NCBI RefSeq assembly: GCF_040729435.1
Contig: NZ_CP160398.1
Span: 4,383,001-4,447,000, forward strand
Reading direction: 5' to 3'
Origin: Pseudomonas sp. HOU2
GTDB taxonomy: Bacteria > Pseudomonadota > Gammaproteobacteria > Pseudomonadales > Pseudomonadaceae
DNA: 64,000 nucleotides
The translations under genes were made by a program, and so were the position numbers. The stretch's first letter is position 1. Each line of letters starts with the position of its first letter. Under the pieces are notes generated by a model. The model was not told the DNA's origin, searched no databases, and saw only the letters and a program-made list of their open reading frames with translations. Below are positions 16,636 through 25,882 of this stretch, piece after piece.

Positions 16636-17120
16636 AGGGCGAAGTAGCAGCGCAGGGCGGCTTTTTGCAGATGACGTTTGACCGTGGCCACCGAGATGCC
16701 CAGTTCGACGGCGATTTGCGGATAAGTCAGGCCATCGACCTGCGCCAGCAAAAAGGCGCGCTTGACCAGACGTGGCAAGCCATCGAGCAACTGATCCAGT
16801 TCGATCAGGGTCTGCAGGATGATCGCTTTGTCTTCTTCCGATGGCGCAACCATTTCCGGCATCTGCGCCAGGGTATCGAGGTAGGCGCGTTCCAGGTCCT
16901 GGCGGCGGTAATGATTGAACAGCACGCGTTTGGCGAGGGTGGTCAGGAACGCGCGCGGTTCGATGATCGTCACGGGTTCGCGGGCGCTGAGCACGCGGAT
17001 GAACGTGTCTTGCGCCAGATCCGCCGCGCTGTCCGGGCAGCCGAGCCTGCGCCGCAACCAGCCGGTGAGCCAGCTGTGGTGGTCGTGGTAGAGCGATTCG
17101 ACGGGATGGGCGGACGACAA
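16632..17120 (-). CDS. fecI: FecI-type ECF sigma factor
   Basis: 162 aa. It contains sigma region 2 (DSAADLAQDTFIRVLSAREP...RAFLTTLAKRVLFNHYRR) and region 4 (LPRLVKRAFLLAQVDGLTYPQIAVELGISVATVKRHLQKA). The likely start is TTG 17120 with GGAG 8 nt upstream; no ATG is available in frame nearby. First gene of fecI-fecR-fecA. A Fur-box-like sequence lies about 100 bp upstream in the gap shared with the divergent DUF3649 gene, so iron repression is expected. Confidence 0.92.
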   Translation of the reverse strand: MSSAHPVESLYHDHHSWLTGWLRRRLGCPDSAADLAQDTFIRVLSAREPVTIIEPRAFLTTLAKRVLFNHYRRQDLERAYLDTLAQMPEMVAPSEEDKAIILQTLIELDQLLDGLPRLVKRAFLLAQVDGLTYPQIAVELGISVATVKRHLQKAALRCYFAL

Positions 17121-17220
17121 GGGTATTACTCCGGGCGCATGATCGATGCGTTAGAGAACAAGAACTGTTCGCATTGTAGGGGCGGGCGAGGGTGTCCGGC
17201 AATCAGATGCTTTTGCGTAT

Positions 17221-17239
17221 GAGAATATTTATCATTAAT
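17221..17239. promoter_or_regulatory. Fur-box-like sequence
   Basis: GAGAATATTTATCATTAAT matches 13 of 19 positions of GATAATGATAATCATTATC. It lies in the divergent gap between fecI (minus) and the DUF3649 gene (plus), where it could repress both iron modules. Confidence 0.65.
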
Positions 17240-17297
17240 ATTGCTCGTCTGTTGGTTCGGCTTGTCGGCCGGACGTTTTTCGTTTCAGGGTCGAAAC

Positions 17298-17603
17298 ATG
17301 AAAGGCAAACTCGCCTCACTTCCCATGTCCTATCGTCTGGCCGTCACCTCGCGGGTGCTGGCGGCGGTGTTCGGCGGCTATCTGGTCGCGGCGCTGGCCA
17401 GTGTCGCGCTGACGATGTGGCTGCCGTTGAGCCGCGCCGAGGCGGTGGTGACCGGCATGACCATTTCCTTTCTGGTCTATCTCGTTGCGGTGCTGTGGTG
17501 CTTCGCTTGCCGCACGGCGTGGTCGGCGTGGGTCGGTTTGCTGGTGCCCAGCGTAATTCTGGCGACGGTGTCCGGCGCCGCACGGGGCTTGGGCTACGCA
17601 TGA
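17298..17603 (+). CDS. DUF3649 family membrane protein
   Basis: 101 aa with three hydrophobic segments (about 17-40, 46-66, 70-92). Start ATG 17298 follows a weak purine-rich site. DUF3649 proteins are small inner-membrane proteins typically found next to PepSY 'iron-regulated' membrane proteins, exactly as here. The stop overlaps the next start (ATGA). Function unknown; association with iron acquisition rests on context. Confidence 0.83.
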   Translation: MKGKLASLPMSYRLAVTSRVLAAVFGGYLVAALASVALTMWLPLSRAEAVVTGMTISFLVYLVAVLWCFACRTAWSAWVGLLVPSVILATVSGAARGLGYA

Positions 17604-19183
17604 AAGAGGGCTTTCGTCAGTCGATGGCCTGGCTGCACACCTGGACGGGGCTGGTGTTCGGCTGGCTGCTGTTTGCGATTTTCCTCACCGGGACGCTGGC
17701 CTATTTCAAGGATGAGATCAGCCACTGGATGCAGCCGGAAATTCCCGCGCGGCCCATCAATGCCGAAGCCAGCCTGACCCTGGCGCAAAGTTACCTGCAA
17801 CAACACGCCACCGGTGCCTCGCGCTGGCTGATCGACTTGCCCGACGCCCGCGATCCCGGTCTGACGGTGCGCTGGCAGCAGGCGCCGAATACACCGGGCG
17901 AGCGCGGCAAGTTCGAATCCAGAACACTCGACGCGCAGACCGGCAGCGAAGTCCAGGCCCGCGAAAGCCTGGGCGGCGAGTTCTTCTACCGCTTCCATTT
18001 TCAGCTGCAAATGCCCTATCCGTGGGGCCGTTGGCTGGCGACGATGGCGGCGATGGTGATGTTCGTCGGGCTGATCACCGGCATCATCACCCACAAGAAA
18101 ATCTTCAAGGACTTCTTCACCTTTCGCCCGCGCAAAGGCCAGCGTTCATGGCTCGACGGGCATAACGCGGTCGGCGTGCTGGTGTTGCCGTTTCACTTGA
18201 TGATCACCTACAGCAGCCTGGTGATTTTCATGGCGATGGTTATGCCGGCGAGCATTCTGGCGTCCTATAACGGCGACGTGCGCGCCTTTTACGACGAAGT
18301 TTTCCCGGCATCGAGGACCCCTGAGCCAGCCAACCGGGTGGCGCCGCTGAGCCCGATGGCACCACTGCTGGCCAAGGCCAGCGAGCAGTGGGCGGGAGGC
18401 AGCACCACGCGGCTGACGGTGAACAACCCGGGGGACGCGAATGCCTCGGTGGTGCTGTCGCGCCGTGGCGACCGCGTCGTCCACGATTTCGGGCGCGCGG
18501 TGACGTTCAATGGCGTCACCGGCGAGCGCCTGGGCAACACCCCGGAGCAGCCAGTGGCGATGGCGGTCGGCGGCACGTTCTACGGTTTACACATGGGCCA
18601 CTTTGCCGGGGCGACATTGCGCTGGCTGTATTTCATCTGCGGTCTGGTGAGTACCGCGATGATCGGCACCGGGCTGGTGATCTGGCTTGGCAAGCGTCAG
18701 CTCAAACACGCCAAGAGCGGCGTGATGCCGTTCGAATTGCGTCTGGTGGAAGTGCTGAACATCGCCAGCATGGCCGGGCTGGTGGTAGCGGTGGCGGTGT
18801 TCTTTTTGGCCAATCGCCTGTTGCCGGCAGATCTGGCCGGGCGCGCCGATCAGGAAGTAAATGCGTTTTTTATTGCCTGGGCGTTGAGCGTGGTGCATGC
18901 GTTGCTGCGCAAAGGACGCAAGGCCTGGGTCGAACAGCTCGCGCTGGCTGCCGTGCTGTTTGTCGCGGTGCAGCTGATCAATCTGACCACGCCATGGAAT
19001 CTCGGCGTAACGCTGGTGCAAGGTGACTGGACGCTGGCGGGTTTTGATCTGACGTGCCTGGGCGCAGGCCTGTTCCTCGGCTGGGCCGCATGGAAAATGC
19101 AGCGTGCCGGCAGCGCCGTCAGCGTGAAAAAAACACCCCGGGAAAAGCCGCGACCGATCGCGCTCGAGCAGGAGGCCAGCTGA
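17600..19183 (+). CDS. PepSY-domain, iron-regulated membrane protein
   Basis: 527 aa. MAWLHTWTGLVFGWLLFAIFLTGTLAYFKDEI is the characteristic first helix of PepSY-TM proteins. Further helices lie near 145-170, 195-225, 345-370, 395-420 and later, with large soluble loops and several conserved His (HTWTG, HFQLQ, HKK, HNAVG). Members of this family are implicated in periplasmic reduction of ferric siderophores; FoxB and PiuB are relatives. It is part of an overlapping run DUF3649-PepSY-DUF3325 that leads into a second sigma/anti-sigma/receptor set. Confidence 0.88.
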   Translation: MKEGFRQSMAWLHTWTGLVFGWLLFAIFLTGTLAYFKDEISHWMQPEIPARPINAEASLTLAQSYLQQHATGASRWLIDLPDARDPGLTVRWQQAPNTPGERGKFESRTLDAQTGSEVQARESLGGEFFYRFHFQLQMPYPWGRWLATMAAMVMFVGLITGIITHKKIFKDFFTFRPRKGQRSWLDGHNAVGVLVLPFHLMITYSSLVIFMAMVMPASILASYNGDVRAFYDEVFPASRTPEPANRVAPLSPMAPLLAKASEQWAGGSTTRLTVNNPGDANASVVLSRRGDRVVHDFGRAVTFNGVTGERLGNTPEQPVAMAVGGTFYGLHMGHFAGATLRWLYFICGLVSTAMIGTGLVIWLGKRQLKHAKSGVMPFELRLVEVLNIASMAGLVVAVAVFFLANRLLPADLAGRADQEVNAFFIAWALSVVHALLRKGRKAWVEQLALAAVLFVAVQLINLTTPWNLGVTLVQGDWTLAGFDLTCLGAGLFLGWAAWKMQRAGSAVSVKKTPREKPRPIALEQEAS

Positions 19184-19509
19184 TGTTGCTGGCATTGTTG
19201 CTGTGCTACGCCGGGTTCAGCGCGTTGTGTCTGTCGATGCCTCGGCACCACGATGAGCTGCTTGGCAACAAACCCTCGGCCCGACGCGCACGGATTCTGA
19301 AACTCGCCGGTTGGCTGTTGCTCGGGCTGTCGCTTTGGGCGGCAGTCGGGGCAAACGGCTGGAGTTTCGGTCTGGTCGACTGGTTCGCGGTACTCATGCT
19401 CAGCGCCTTGGCGTTGGTGCTGTTGCTGCCGTATCGCCCACGTCTTGCCCTCGCGCTGGCCGGGTTGAGCCTGCTGGCCAGCCCGGTCGCCGCCTGGGCG
19501 CAGTGCTGA
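19183..19509 (+). CDS. DUF3325 family membrane protein
   Basis: 108 aa, with a 1-bp overlap with the PepSY gene (TGATG) and GGAGG upstream. Three hydrophobic segments; the motif CLSMPRHHDELLG near residue 20 is typical of DUF3325. These proteins accompany PepSY and DUF3649 genes in iron loci. Function unknown. Confidence 0.83.
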   Translation: MLLALLLCYAGFSALCLSMPRHHDELLGNKPSARRARILKLAGWLLLGLSLWAAVGANGWSFGLVDWFAVLMLSALALVLLLPYRPRLALALAGLSLLASPVAAWAQC

Positions 19510-19510
19510 C

Positions 19511-20077
19511 ATGCTGATCGGTCATCCCCCGGAATCCCGCGACGACGAACCACATGGGGCGCGTGCGCATTTTCTTCAGGTGTTCCTGTCGCAGCGCTCG
19601 CAGATGGAAGCGCTGGTGAACCGGCGTGTCGGTTGCCGGGCCACGGCGGCGGATCTGGTGCAGGATCTGTTTCTGCGTTTCTGGCGGCGGCCGCTGGTGC
19701 AAGTCGAAGAACTCAGCACCTACCTTTTGCGCTGCGCCGGCAACATCGCCATCGATCATTTGCGCAGCGAAGGCACGCGCGTGCGGGTCAACGAGGGCTG
19801 GCAACCGGACGCGCCGGACAGCCACGGCAGCGAGCCGCAAGCCGCGCTCGAAGCGGGCAATGATCTGCGCCATGTCGAAGCGGCATTGCGCGCCTTGCCC
19901 GAGCGCACCCGGCAGATCTTTTTGCTCAATCGCATCCACGGCCGCAAGTACGCGGACATCGCCAAAGCCATGGGCCTGTCCCAAAGCGCCGTGGAAAAAC
20001 ATATGATGCGCGCCCTCGAGGCCTGCAAGGCCAGCCTGCGCGAGCCCGCGCCACGCCTGCCAGGGAAAGCACCGTGA
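19511..20077 (+). CDS. FecI-like ECF sigma factor (second module)
   Basis: 188 aa. Region 2 is ATAADLVQDLFLRFWRRP...LLRCAGNIAIDHLR and region 4 is LPERTRQIFLLNRIHGRKYADIAKAMGLSQSAVEKHMMRAL. It begins 2 bp after DUF3325 and its stop overlaps the next start (GTGA). It should direct transcription of the downstream siderophore receptor gene. Confidence 0.92.
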   Translation: MLIGHPPESRDDEPHGARAHFLQVFLSQRSQMEALVNRRVGCRATAADLVQDLFLRFWRRPLVQVEELSTYLLRCAGNIAIDHLRSEGTRVRVNEGWQPDAPDSHGSEPQAALEAGNDLRHVEAALRALPERTRQIFLLNRIHGRKYADIAKAMGLSQSAVEKHMMRALEACKASLREPAPRLPGKAP

Positions 20078-21063
20078 ATCACACCGACCGCGTCACCCCG
20101 ACGCCCGCTCAGGAACAGGCCGCGCTCGCCTGGCTGAGCCTGTTGCACGACCACCCGAGCACCGGCGATCAACTGACCTTCAGCCAATGGCTGCGCGCTG
20201 ACCCGGCCCATGCCGAGGCTTATGCCCAGGCGCAAGTGCTCTGGGAGTTGAGCGAAAGCCCGGCGCGTACCTTGGCCGCTGAAGACGCATTGGCGTTGCA
20301 GGGTTACCTGAATGCGATGGATCGTCCGCGTCGCCCGGCACTTGTGCGCTGGTCGGGCGCGTTGGCGATGGCCGCGTGCCTGTTGCTGATGGTCAGCCTC
20401 GGCACGGGCTGGCAACCGCAGCGCTGGATCGATGATCTGGGTGCCGATTACGTTTCGGCACCGGGCGAGATCCGCACCGTAACACTGGCCGATCAATCAC
20501 AAGTCACGCTGGACGCCGACAGCGCTATCGCGGTGGATTTCAGCCATGGCGAGCGGCGGGTGCAGTTGCGACGCGGCGCCGGGTTTTTCAGTGTGACGCA
20601 CACCGGCGAGCCGTTCGTGGTCGAAGCCGAGAAAGGCCAGGCGCGAGTGCTCGGCACGCAATTCGAAGTACGCCTGCAACCCCATGGCGCGCAGGTCACG
20701 GTGCTGTCGGGGCGCGTTGGCGTGACGGCGAATCGCAACGCGCAACAGCAGATTCTGACCGCCGGCCAGCAAGTGGCTTACGGGCAGGGCAGTGCAGAAA
20801 AACTGCACGCGGTGGACAGCGAAGCGCAACTGGCCTGGCGTCAGGGCTGGCTGAATTACTACAAGGCGTCGCTGGCCGATGTGGTGGAGGACTTGCGGCG
20901 CTATTATCCGGGGCGGATTGTTGTGCTCAATGATGAATTGGCGGCACGCAAGGTCAGCGGCAGTTTTCCGAGCAAGGATCCGCAGGCGGTGTTGAGTTCG
21001 TTGCAGGGTGTGCTGGGGTTTGAGCAGCATCAGGTGTTGGGGCATCTGATTATTCTGCGCTGA
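20074..21063 (+). CDS. FecR-family anti-sigma factor (second module)
   Basis: 329 aa, GTG start overlapping the sigma-factor stop. The N-terminal DUF4880-like region (QAALAWLSLLHDHPSTGDQLTFSQWLRADPAHAEAYAQA) binds the sigma factor. It is followed by one membrane helix (LAMAACLLLMVSLGTGW) and a periplasmic FecR domain (YVSAPGEIRTVTLADQSQVTLDADSAI) plus a C-terminal STN-like half (VVEDLRRYYPGRIVVLNDELAARKVSGSF). It presumably pairs with the receptor that follows. Confidence 0.92.
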   Translation: MNHTDRVTPTPAQEQAALAWLSLLHDHPSTGDQLTFSQWLRADPAHAEAYAQAQVLWELSESPARTLAAEDALALQGYLNAMDRPRRPALVRWSGALAMAACLLLMVSLGTGWQPQRWIDDLGADYVSAPGEIRTVTLADQSQVTLDADSAIAVDFSHGERRVQLRRGAGFFSVTHTGEPFVVEAEKGQARVLGTQFEVRLQPHGAQVTVLSGRVGVTANRNAQQQILTAGQQVAYGQGSAEKLHAVDSEAQLAWRQGWLNYYKASLADVVEDLRRYYPGRIVVLNDELAARKVSGSFPSKDPQAVLSSLQGVLGFEQHQVLGHLIILR

Positions 21064-21072
21064 ATCAACGTC

Positions 21073-21148
21073 AAAAGATCGCAGCCTGCGGCAGCTCCTA
21101 CAGGGGATCGCGTATACCTGTAGGAGCTGCCGCAGGCTGCGATCTTTT
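21073..21148. repeat. REPIN (AGGAGCTGCCGCAGGCTGCG family)
   Basis: Near-perfect inverted REP pair directly after the fecR-like gene; it could attenuate read-through into the receptor gene. Confidence 0.9.
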
Positions 21149-21262
21149 GCTTCTGAAAAATATTTTCAAATGAGTGGTGAGGTAAACCACAGCCCCATCC
21201 GTGTAGTGACTGAAACTGCGAGTCATTCGCATCCGTTGCGGTTCTACACAGGTCATTGAGCA

Positions 21263-23692
21263 ATGAAGTCCAGGGCAAAATCGGGTTCGGTCAAACAGTG
21301 GTTGGGCGTTTCGGCATTGAGTTTTTCGGCATTGGCGCTATTGCCGATGAGCGTGGTTCTCGCCGCTGAAACCGTCAGCAGCCCGACGCAGAAGCAGTTC
21401 ATTTTTTCCCTGAGCGCCAAACCGCTGCCGCAAGCCCTGAGCGATTTCAGCCGCGTCACCGGGCAGAGCGTGGTCTACACCGATGAGGCGCCGTACGGCA
21501 TTAACGCCCCGGCCGTCAGCGGCCAGATGAGTGCCGAACAAGCGCTGCAACACCTGCTCAGCGGCTCCGGCATGACCTTCCGCCGCACCGACAGCCATAC
21601 CCTGGCGCTGGAACCGCAGCCCACCGAAGGGGCGCTGAATCTCGGCGCAACCACCATCACCTCGATGCGCGACGACTCGATGAGCTACCAGCCGCCGCAA
21701 ACCAGTTCGGTGATGCGCTCTTCGGCTTCGCTGCAGGAAATTCCGCAGACCGTCAACGTGATCCCGGCCCAGGTGATCCGCGATCAGACCCCGCGCAATC
21801 TCGACGATGCGCTGGCCAACGTCAGCGGCATCACTCAGGGCAACACCTTGGGCAGCACCCAGGATTCGGTGATGACCCGCGGTTTCGGCGACAACCGCAA
21901 TGGCTCGATCATGCGCGACGGCATGCCGATCGTGCAGGGCCGCGGGATGAACGAAACCGTTGATCGCGTCGAAGTGCTCAAGGGCCCGGCCTCGTTGCTT
22001 TACGGAATCCAGGACCCGGGCGGGGTGGTCAACCTGGTCAGCAAGAAACCCGAACTGACCCAATACAACGCCCTGACCCTGCGTGGCTCCACCTACGGCG
22101 ACGGCAAGAACGGCAGCGGCGGCAGCTTCGACAGCACCGGCGCGCTGGGCGATTCCGGCCTGGCGTATCGCATGGTGCTGGATCACGAAGACGAAGATTA
22201 CTGGCGCAATTTCGGCACTCACCGCGAGACGCTGATCGCGCCATCGCTGGCCTGGTACGGCGAACGCACCAAGCTGTTGTTCTCCTACGAACACCGTGAG
22301 TTTCTCACGCCGTTCGACCGTGGCACGCTGATCGATCCGCGCACCAACCACCCGCTGGACATCTCGCGCAACGAGCGTCTGGACGAGCCGTTCAACGACA
22401 TGGAAGGCCGCTCGGACCTGTACCATTTCGAGGCCGACCACGAACTCAATGACGACTGGAAAGCTCACTTCGGCTACAGCTGGAACCGCGAGACCTACGA
22501 CGCCAGCCAGGTGCGCGTGACCGCTATCGACACCAAGAAAGGCACGCTGACCCGCAGCATGGACGGCACGCAAGGCGCGATCAGCACTGACCGTTTCACC
22601 ACCGCCAGCCTCGAAGGCAAGGTCAATGTGCTGGGCATGCAGCATGACCTGGTGTTCGGCGTCGACGACGAGTACCGCAAGATCTACCGCGCCGACCTGA
22701 TCCGCCAGAAAAGCCTGAGCACCTTCAGCTACGTCAATCCGGTGTATGGCCGTGAAGTCGAAGGCACCACCGTCAGCGCGGCGGACAGCGCGCAGACCGA
22801 TCTGCTGCGCAGCGATTCGGTGTTTCTGCAGGACTCGATCCATCTCAATGATCAGTGGATTCTGGTCGCCGGCGGACGCTTCCAGGAGTACGACCAGTAC
22901 GCCGGCAAAGGCGTGCCGTTCAAGGCCAACACCGACAGCGACGGGCAGAAGTTCGTACCGCGTGCGGGCCTGGTGTATCGCTACACCGACGAGTTGTCGT
23001 TCTACGGCAGCTACACCGAATCGTTCAAACCCAACTCGACCATTGCCCCGCTCAGCGGCAGCAGCACCGTGCTCGACGGCAGCATCGCGCCGGAAGAAGC
23101 CAAGTCGTGGGAGCTGGGGGCGCGGCTGGATATTCCAGGGCGCATCACCGGCAACATTGCGCTGTTCGACATCAAGAAACGCAACGTGCTGGTGGCCAAC
23201 GCCGAAGGCCCGACCACGATCTACAGCGCCGCCGGCGAAGTGCGTTCCCGGGGTCTTGAACTGGACCTGACCGGTCAACTGACCGACCGCTGGAGCCTGA
23301 TCGGCGCCTATGCCTACACCGATGCCGAGGTCACCGAAGACCCGGACTACAAAGGCAATCGCCTGCAAAACGTGGCGAAGAACAGCGGCTCATTGTCGGC
23401 GGTGTATGACTTCGGCAGCGTGATCGGTGGTGATCAACTGCGGGTCGGTGCCGGGGCGCGGTATGTCGGCGAACGCGCGGGCAATGCGGTGAATGATTTC
23501 GACCTGCCGAGCTACACCGTGGCCGATGCGTTTGCCACTTACGACACCAGACTCGAAGGGCAGAAGGTCAAGTTCCAGCTCAACGTGAAGAACCTGTTCG
23601 ACCGCACCTACTACACCTCGGCGGCGAGCCGGTTCTTTGTGTCGATGGGCGATTCGCGGCAGATTTCGCTCTCCAGTACGCTGGAGTTCTGA
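21263..23692 (+). CDS. TonB-dependent siderophore receptor with STN signalling domain
   Basis: 809 aa. It has a signal peptide (to about residue 31), an STN domain (FIFSLSAKPLPQALSDFSRVTGQSVVYTDEAPYG..., 35-110), a plug (SLQEIPQTVNVIPAQVIRDQTPRNLDDALANVSGI...VEVLKGPASLLYGIQDPGGVVNLVSKKP) and a barrel ending LSSTLEF. The LYG...PGGVVN signature is typical of siderophore rather than haem receptors. The specific siderophore cannot be told; it is probably a xenosiderophore, because no biosynthesis genes adjoin. Transcription is likely driven by the sigma factor at 19511. Confidence 0.92.
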   Translation: MKSRAKSGSVKQWLGVSALSFSALALLPMSVVLAAETVSSPTQKQFIFSLSAKPLPQALSDFSRVTGQSVVYTDEAPYGINAPAVSGQMSAEQALQHLLSGSGMTFRRTDSHTLALEPQPTEGALNLGATTITSMRDDSMSYQPPQTSSVMRSSASLQEIPQTVNVIPAQVIRDQTPRNLDDALANVSGITQGNTLGSTQDSVMTRGFGDNRNGSIMRDGMPIVQGRGMNETVDRVEVLKGPASLLYGIQDPGGVVNLVSKKPELTQYNALTLRGSTYGDGKNGSGGSFDSTGALGDSGLAYRMVLDHEDEDYWRNFGTHRETLIAPSLAWYGERTKLLFSYEHREFLTPFDRGTLIDPRTNHPLDISRNERLDEPFNDMEGRSDLYHFEADHELNDDWKAHFGYSWNRETYDASQVRVTAIDTKKGTLTRSMDGTQGAISTDRFTTASLEGKVNVLGMQHDLVFGVDDEYRKIYRADLIRQKSLSTFSYVNPVYGREVEGTTVSAADSAQTDLLRSDSVFLQDSIHLNDQWILVAGGRFQEYDQYAGKGVPFKANTDSDGQKFVPRAGLVYRYTDELSFYGSYTESFKPNSTIAPLSGSSTVLDGSIAPEEAKSWELGARLDIPGRITGNIALFDIKKRNVLVANAEGPTTIYSAAGEVRSRGLELDLTGQLTDRWSLIGAYAYTDAEVTEDPDYKGNRLQNVAKNSGSLSAVYDFGSVIGGDQLRVGAGARYVGERAGNAVNDFDLPSYTVADAFATYDTRLEGQKVKFQLNVKNLFDRTYYTSAASRFFVSMGDSRQISLSSTLEF

Positions 23693-23713
23693 TCGGGGAC
23701 CGCGTCATCGTTC

Positions 23714-23799
23714 ATCGCTGGCAAGCCAGCTCCCACAGGTTCACGGTCGAGCAAAAATGTTTTGAACGGAGACATTGTGGGAGCTGGCTTGCCAGCGAT
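23714..23799. repeat. REPIN (GGGAGCTGGCTTGCCAGCG family)
   Basis: Two inverted arms (ATCGCTGGCAAGCCAGCTCCCACA and its complement) between the convergent receptor and AraC genes. Confidence 0.9.
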
Positions 23800-23831
23800 A
23801 AGGCCCTGACAGACAGCGAAAACATTCGCCT

Positions 23832-24707
23832 CTAGCGCAAAAACGCCTGCCGATATTCCCCCGGCGTCCCACCCAATACCTGCCGAAACCGGTTGGTGAA
23901 ATGGCTGGCACTGGCAAACCCGCACGCCAGTGCAATCTCCCCCAGCGGCAACGCCGTGCCGCGCAACAATTCCCGCGCCCGGCTCAAGCGCCGTGCCAGC
24001 ACGTACTGATGCGGCGGCAAACCGAAGCTCACGCGAAACATCCGCGCAAAGTGGTATTCCGACAGCGCACACAATCCGGCCAGTTGCCCGAGGCTGATCG
24101 GCTCGGCCAACTGATTGTCGATGAACTCGACCAGTTGCCGCCGCTGATGGGGCGCCAGTCCGCCCTTGAGGCGCAAACCCTGCCGGGCGCCGACCTGGCT
24201 GAGCAGGGTATGGCTGATCAATTCATGGGCGATGCTGCTGGTCAGCAAGCGTTCGGCAGGTTCGTCCCAATTCAGCGTCAGTAACTGCCGAAAGCGTCCG
24301 GCCTGCTGTGGATCTTCCAGAAAGGTCTGCTCACGCAGTTGCATCTCTCGCGGCTCGCGATCGAGCAAGGTGACGCACCCCAACGCAAACTGCTCGGCAC
24401 TGAAATACAGATGAGCGAGGCGGATATCGCCGTTGATCACCCAACCGGATTCATGATCCGCCGGCAGGATGCACAGCTTGTCCGGCCCACCCTTGCGCCC
24501 CGGTTGACCGCGACGAAACGTCCCGGTGCCACCGGCGATGTAGCAGGACAGGGTGTGGTGGCTCGGCGCTGCGTATTCCTGGGCGTCGTGGTGGTTGGTC
24601 CACAGGGCCGCAGACAAGCCGTCACCGAGCTCGGCGCTGTGCACAAGGCGTGCGTTCGGCGAGCGGTTGAGGGCTTGAAAGACTTGCAGGGTATCGATAG
24701 CGGCCAT
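23832..24707 (-). CDS. AraC-family transcriptional regulator
   Basis: 291 aa. The C-terminal double HTH (FIDNQLAEPISLGQLAGLCALSEYHFARMFRVSFGLPPHQYVLARRLSRARELL...EIALACGFASASHFTNRFRQVLGGTPGEYRQAF) is complete. The N-terminus is a cupin-like sensor of unknown ligand. It is divergent from a DMT-family exporter at 24961, which it may control, with a REPIN between them. There are no other neighbours to hint at the ligand. Confidence 0.92.
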   Translation of the reverse strand: MAAIDTLQVFQALNRSPNARLVHSAELGDGLSAALWTNHHDAQEYAAPSHHTLSCYIAGGTGTFRRGQPGRKGGPDKLCILPADHESGWVINGDIRLAHLYFSAEQFALGCVTLLDREPREMQLREQTFLEDPQQAGRFRQLLTLNWDEPAERLLTSSIAHELISHTLLSQVGARQGLRLKGGLAPHQRRQLVEFIDNQLAEPISLGQLAGLCALSEYHFARMFRVSFGLPPHQYVLARRLSRARELLRGTALPLGEIALACGFASASHFTNRFRQVLGGTPGEYRQAFLR

Positions 24708-24841
24708 GTGCGGTTCTCTCCAACGCCTTGCATCCTACTCCGTAGCCGGCGCGCTGCCAGCCTGTCGAGCGACAAAAGCGCAAGAATCTGCAAGCGCCCC
24801 GCTCCTGCCTGCTGCACCCTGAATTTCCATTCAACACAACC

Positions 24842-24932
24842 CTGTGGCGAGGGAGCTTGCTCCCGCCGGGCTGCGCAGCAGCCCATCAGTGAGTGCTGTG
24901 CACTCAAGCGCGAGCAAGCTCGCTCGCCACAG
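24842..24932. repeat. REPIN (GCGAGGGAGCTTGCTCCCGC family)
   Basis: Inverted REP pair in the divergent gap between the AraC and EamA genes. The right arm carries a compensated variant (GCGAGCAAGCTCGCTCGCCAC). Confidence 0.88.
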
Positions 24933-24960
24933 AGTGTCCGGTGTCCTCAGGAGTCTCGTC

Positions 24961-25863
24961 ATGAACCTTTCGCTGTATCTGCTGACCGTGCTGATCTGGG
25001 GCACCACCTGGATTGCCCTGAAATGGCAATTGGGCGTGGTCGCGATACCGGTGTCGATCGTCTATCGCTTCGGTCTCGCCGCGCTGGTGCTGTTTGCGCT
25101 GTTGCTGCTCAGTCGGCGGCTGCAACCGATGAACCGGCGGGGGCATCTGATCTGCGTGGCGCAGGGCTTGTGTCTGTTCTGCGTCAACTTCATGTGCTTT
25201 CTGACCGCCAGCCAGTGGATTCCCAGCGGACTGGTGGCGGTGGTGTTTTCCACAGCCACTTTGTGGAACGCGCTCAATGCCCGGGTGTTCTTCGGTCAGC
25301 GCATCGCCCGTAACGTGCTGATGGGCGGGGCGCTCGGTTTGTTCGGTCTGGGAATGCTGTTCTGGCCGGAACTGGCCGGCCATCACGCCAGCCCCGAAAC
25401 GTTGCTGGGTCTTGGCTTGGCGCTGTGCGGCACTCTGTGTTTCTCGGCGGGCAATATGCTCTCGAGCCTGCAGCAGAAGGCCGGTCTGAAACCCTTGACC
25501 ACCAACGCCTGGGGCATGGCCTATGGCGCGGCGATGTTGTCGGTGTGGTGCCTGGTCAAAGGCATTCCATTCGATATGGACTGGTCGCCGCGTTATGTCG
25601 GGGCGCTGCTGTATCTGGTGATCCCGGGTTCGGTGATCGGGTTTACCGCGTACCTGACGCTGGTCGGGCGCATGGGGCCGGAGCGCGCCGCTTACTGCAC
25701 GGTGCTGTTCCCGGTGGTGGCGCTGAACGTGTCAGCGTTTGCTGAAGGTTATCAGTGGACGGCACCGGCGTTGCTCGGGCTGGTGTTGGTGATGCTGGGT
25801 AATGTCTTGGTGTTTCGTAAGCCGAAAACGCTGGTGGCGCCGGTGCAGGGGAAGTTGGTATGA
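24961..25863 (+). CDS. EamA/DMT-family transporter
   Basis: 300 aa, about ten transmembrane helices in two EamA halves (MNLSLYLLTVLIWGTTWIALKWQLG... and ALCGTLCFSAGNMLSSL...), the layout of drug/metabolite exporters such as RhaT/YdcZ relatives. AGGAG lies 8 nt before ATG 24961; the open frame upstream is REPIN sequence. Substrate unknown. It is divergent from the AraC regulator. Confidence 0.9.
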   Translation: MNLSLYLLTVLIWGTTWIALKWQLGVVAIPVSIVYRFGLAALVLFALLLLSRRLQPMNRRGHLICVAQGLCLFCVNFMCFLTASQWIPSGLVAVVFSTATLWNALNARVFFGQRIARNVLMGGALGLFGLGMLFWPELAGHHASPETLLGLGLALCGTLCFSAGNMLSSLQQKAGLKPLTTNAWGMAYGAAMLSVWCLVKGIPFDMDWSPRYVGALLYLVIPGSVIGFTAYLTLVGRMGPERAAYCTVLFPVVALNVSAFAEGYQWTAPALLGLVLVMLGNVLVFRKPKTLVAPVQGKLV

Positions 25864-25882
25864 AACAAACGATCACTGAACA

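Noticed and set aside
21338..23368. A 676-codon open frame on the minus strand opposite the siderophore receptor.
   Set aside because: It is the mirror of a well-supported TonB receptor; the composition is Val/Ala/His/Gln-rich as expected for an antisense shadow in GC-rich DNA, and there is no ribosome site.
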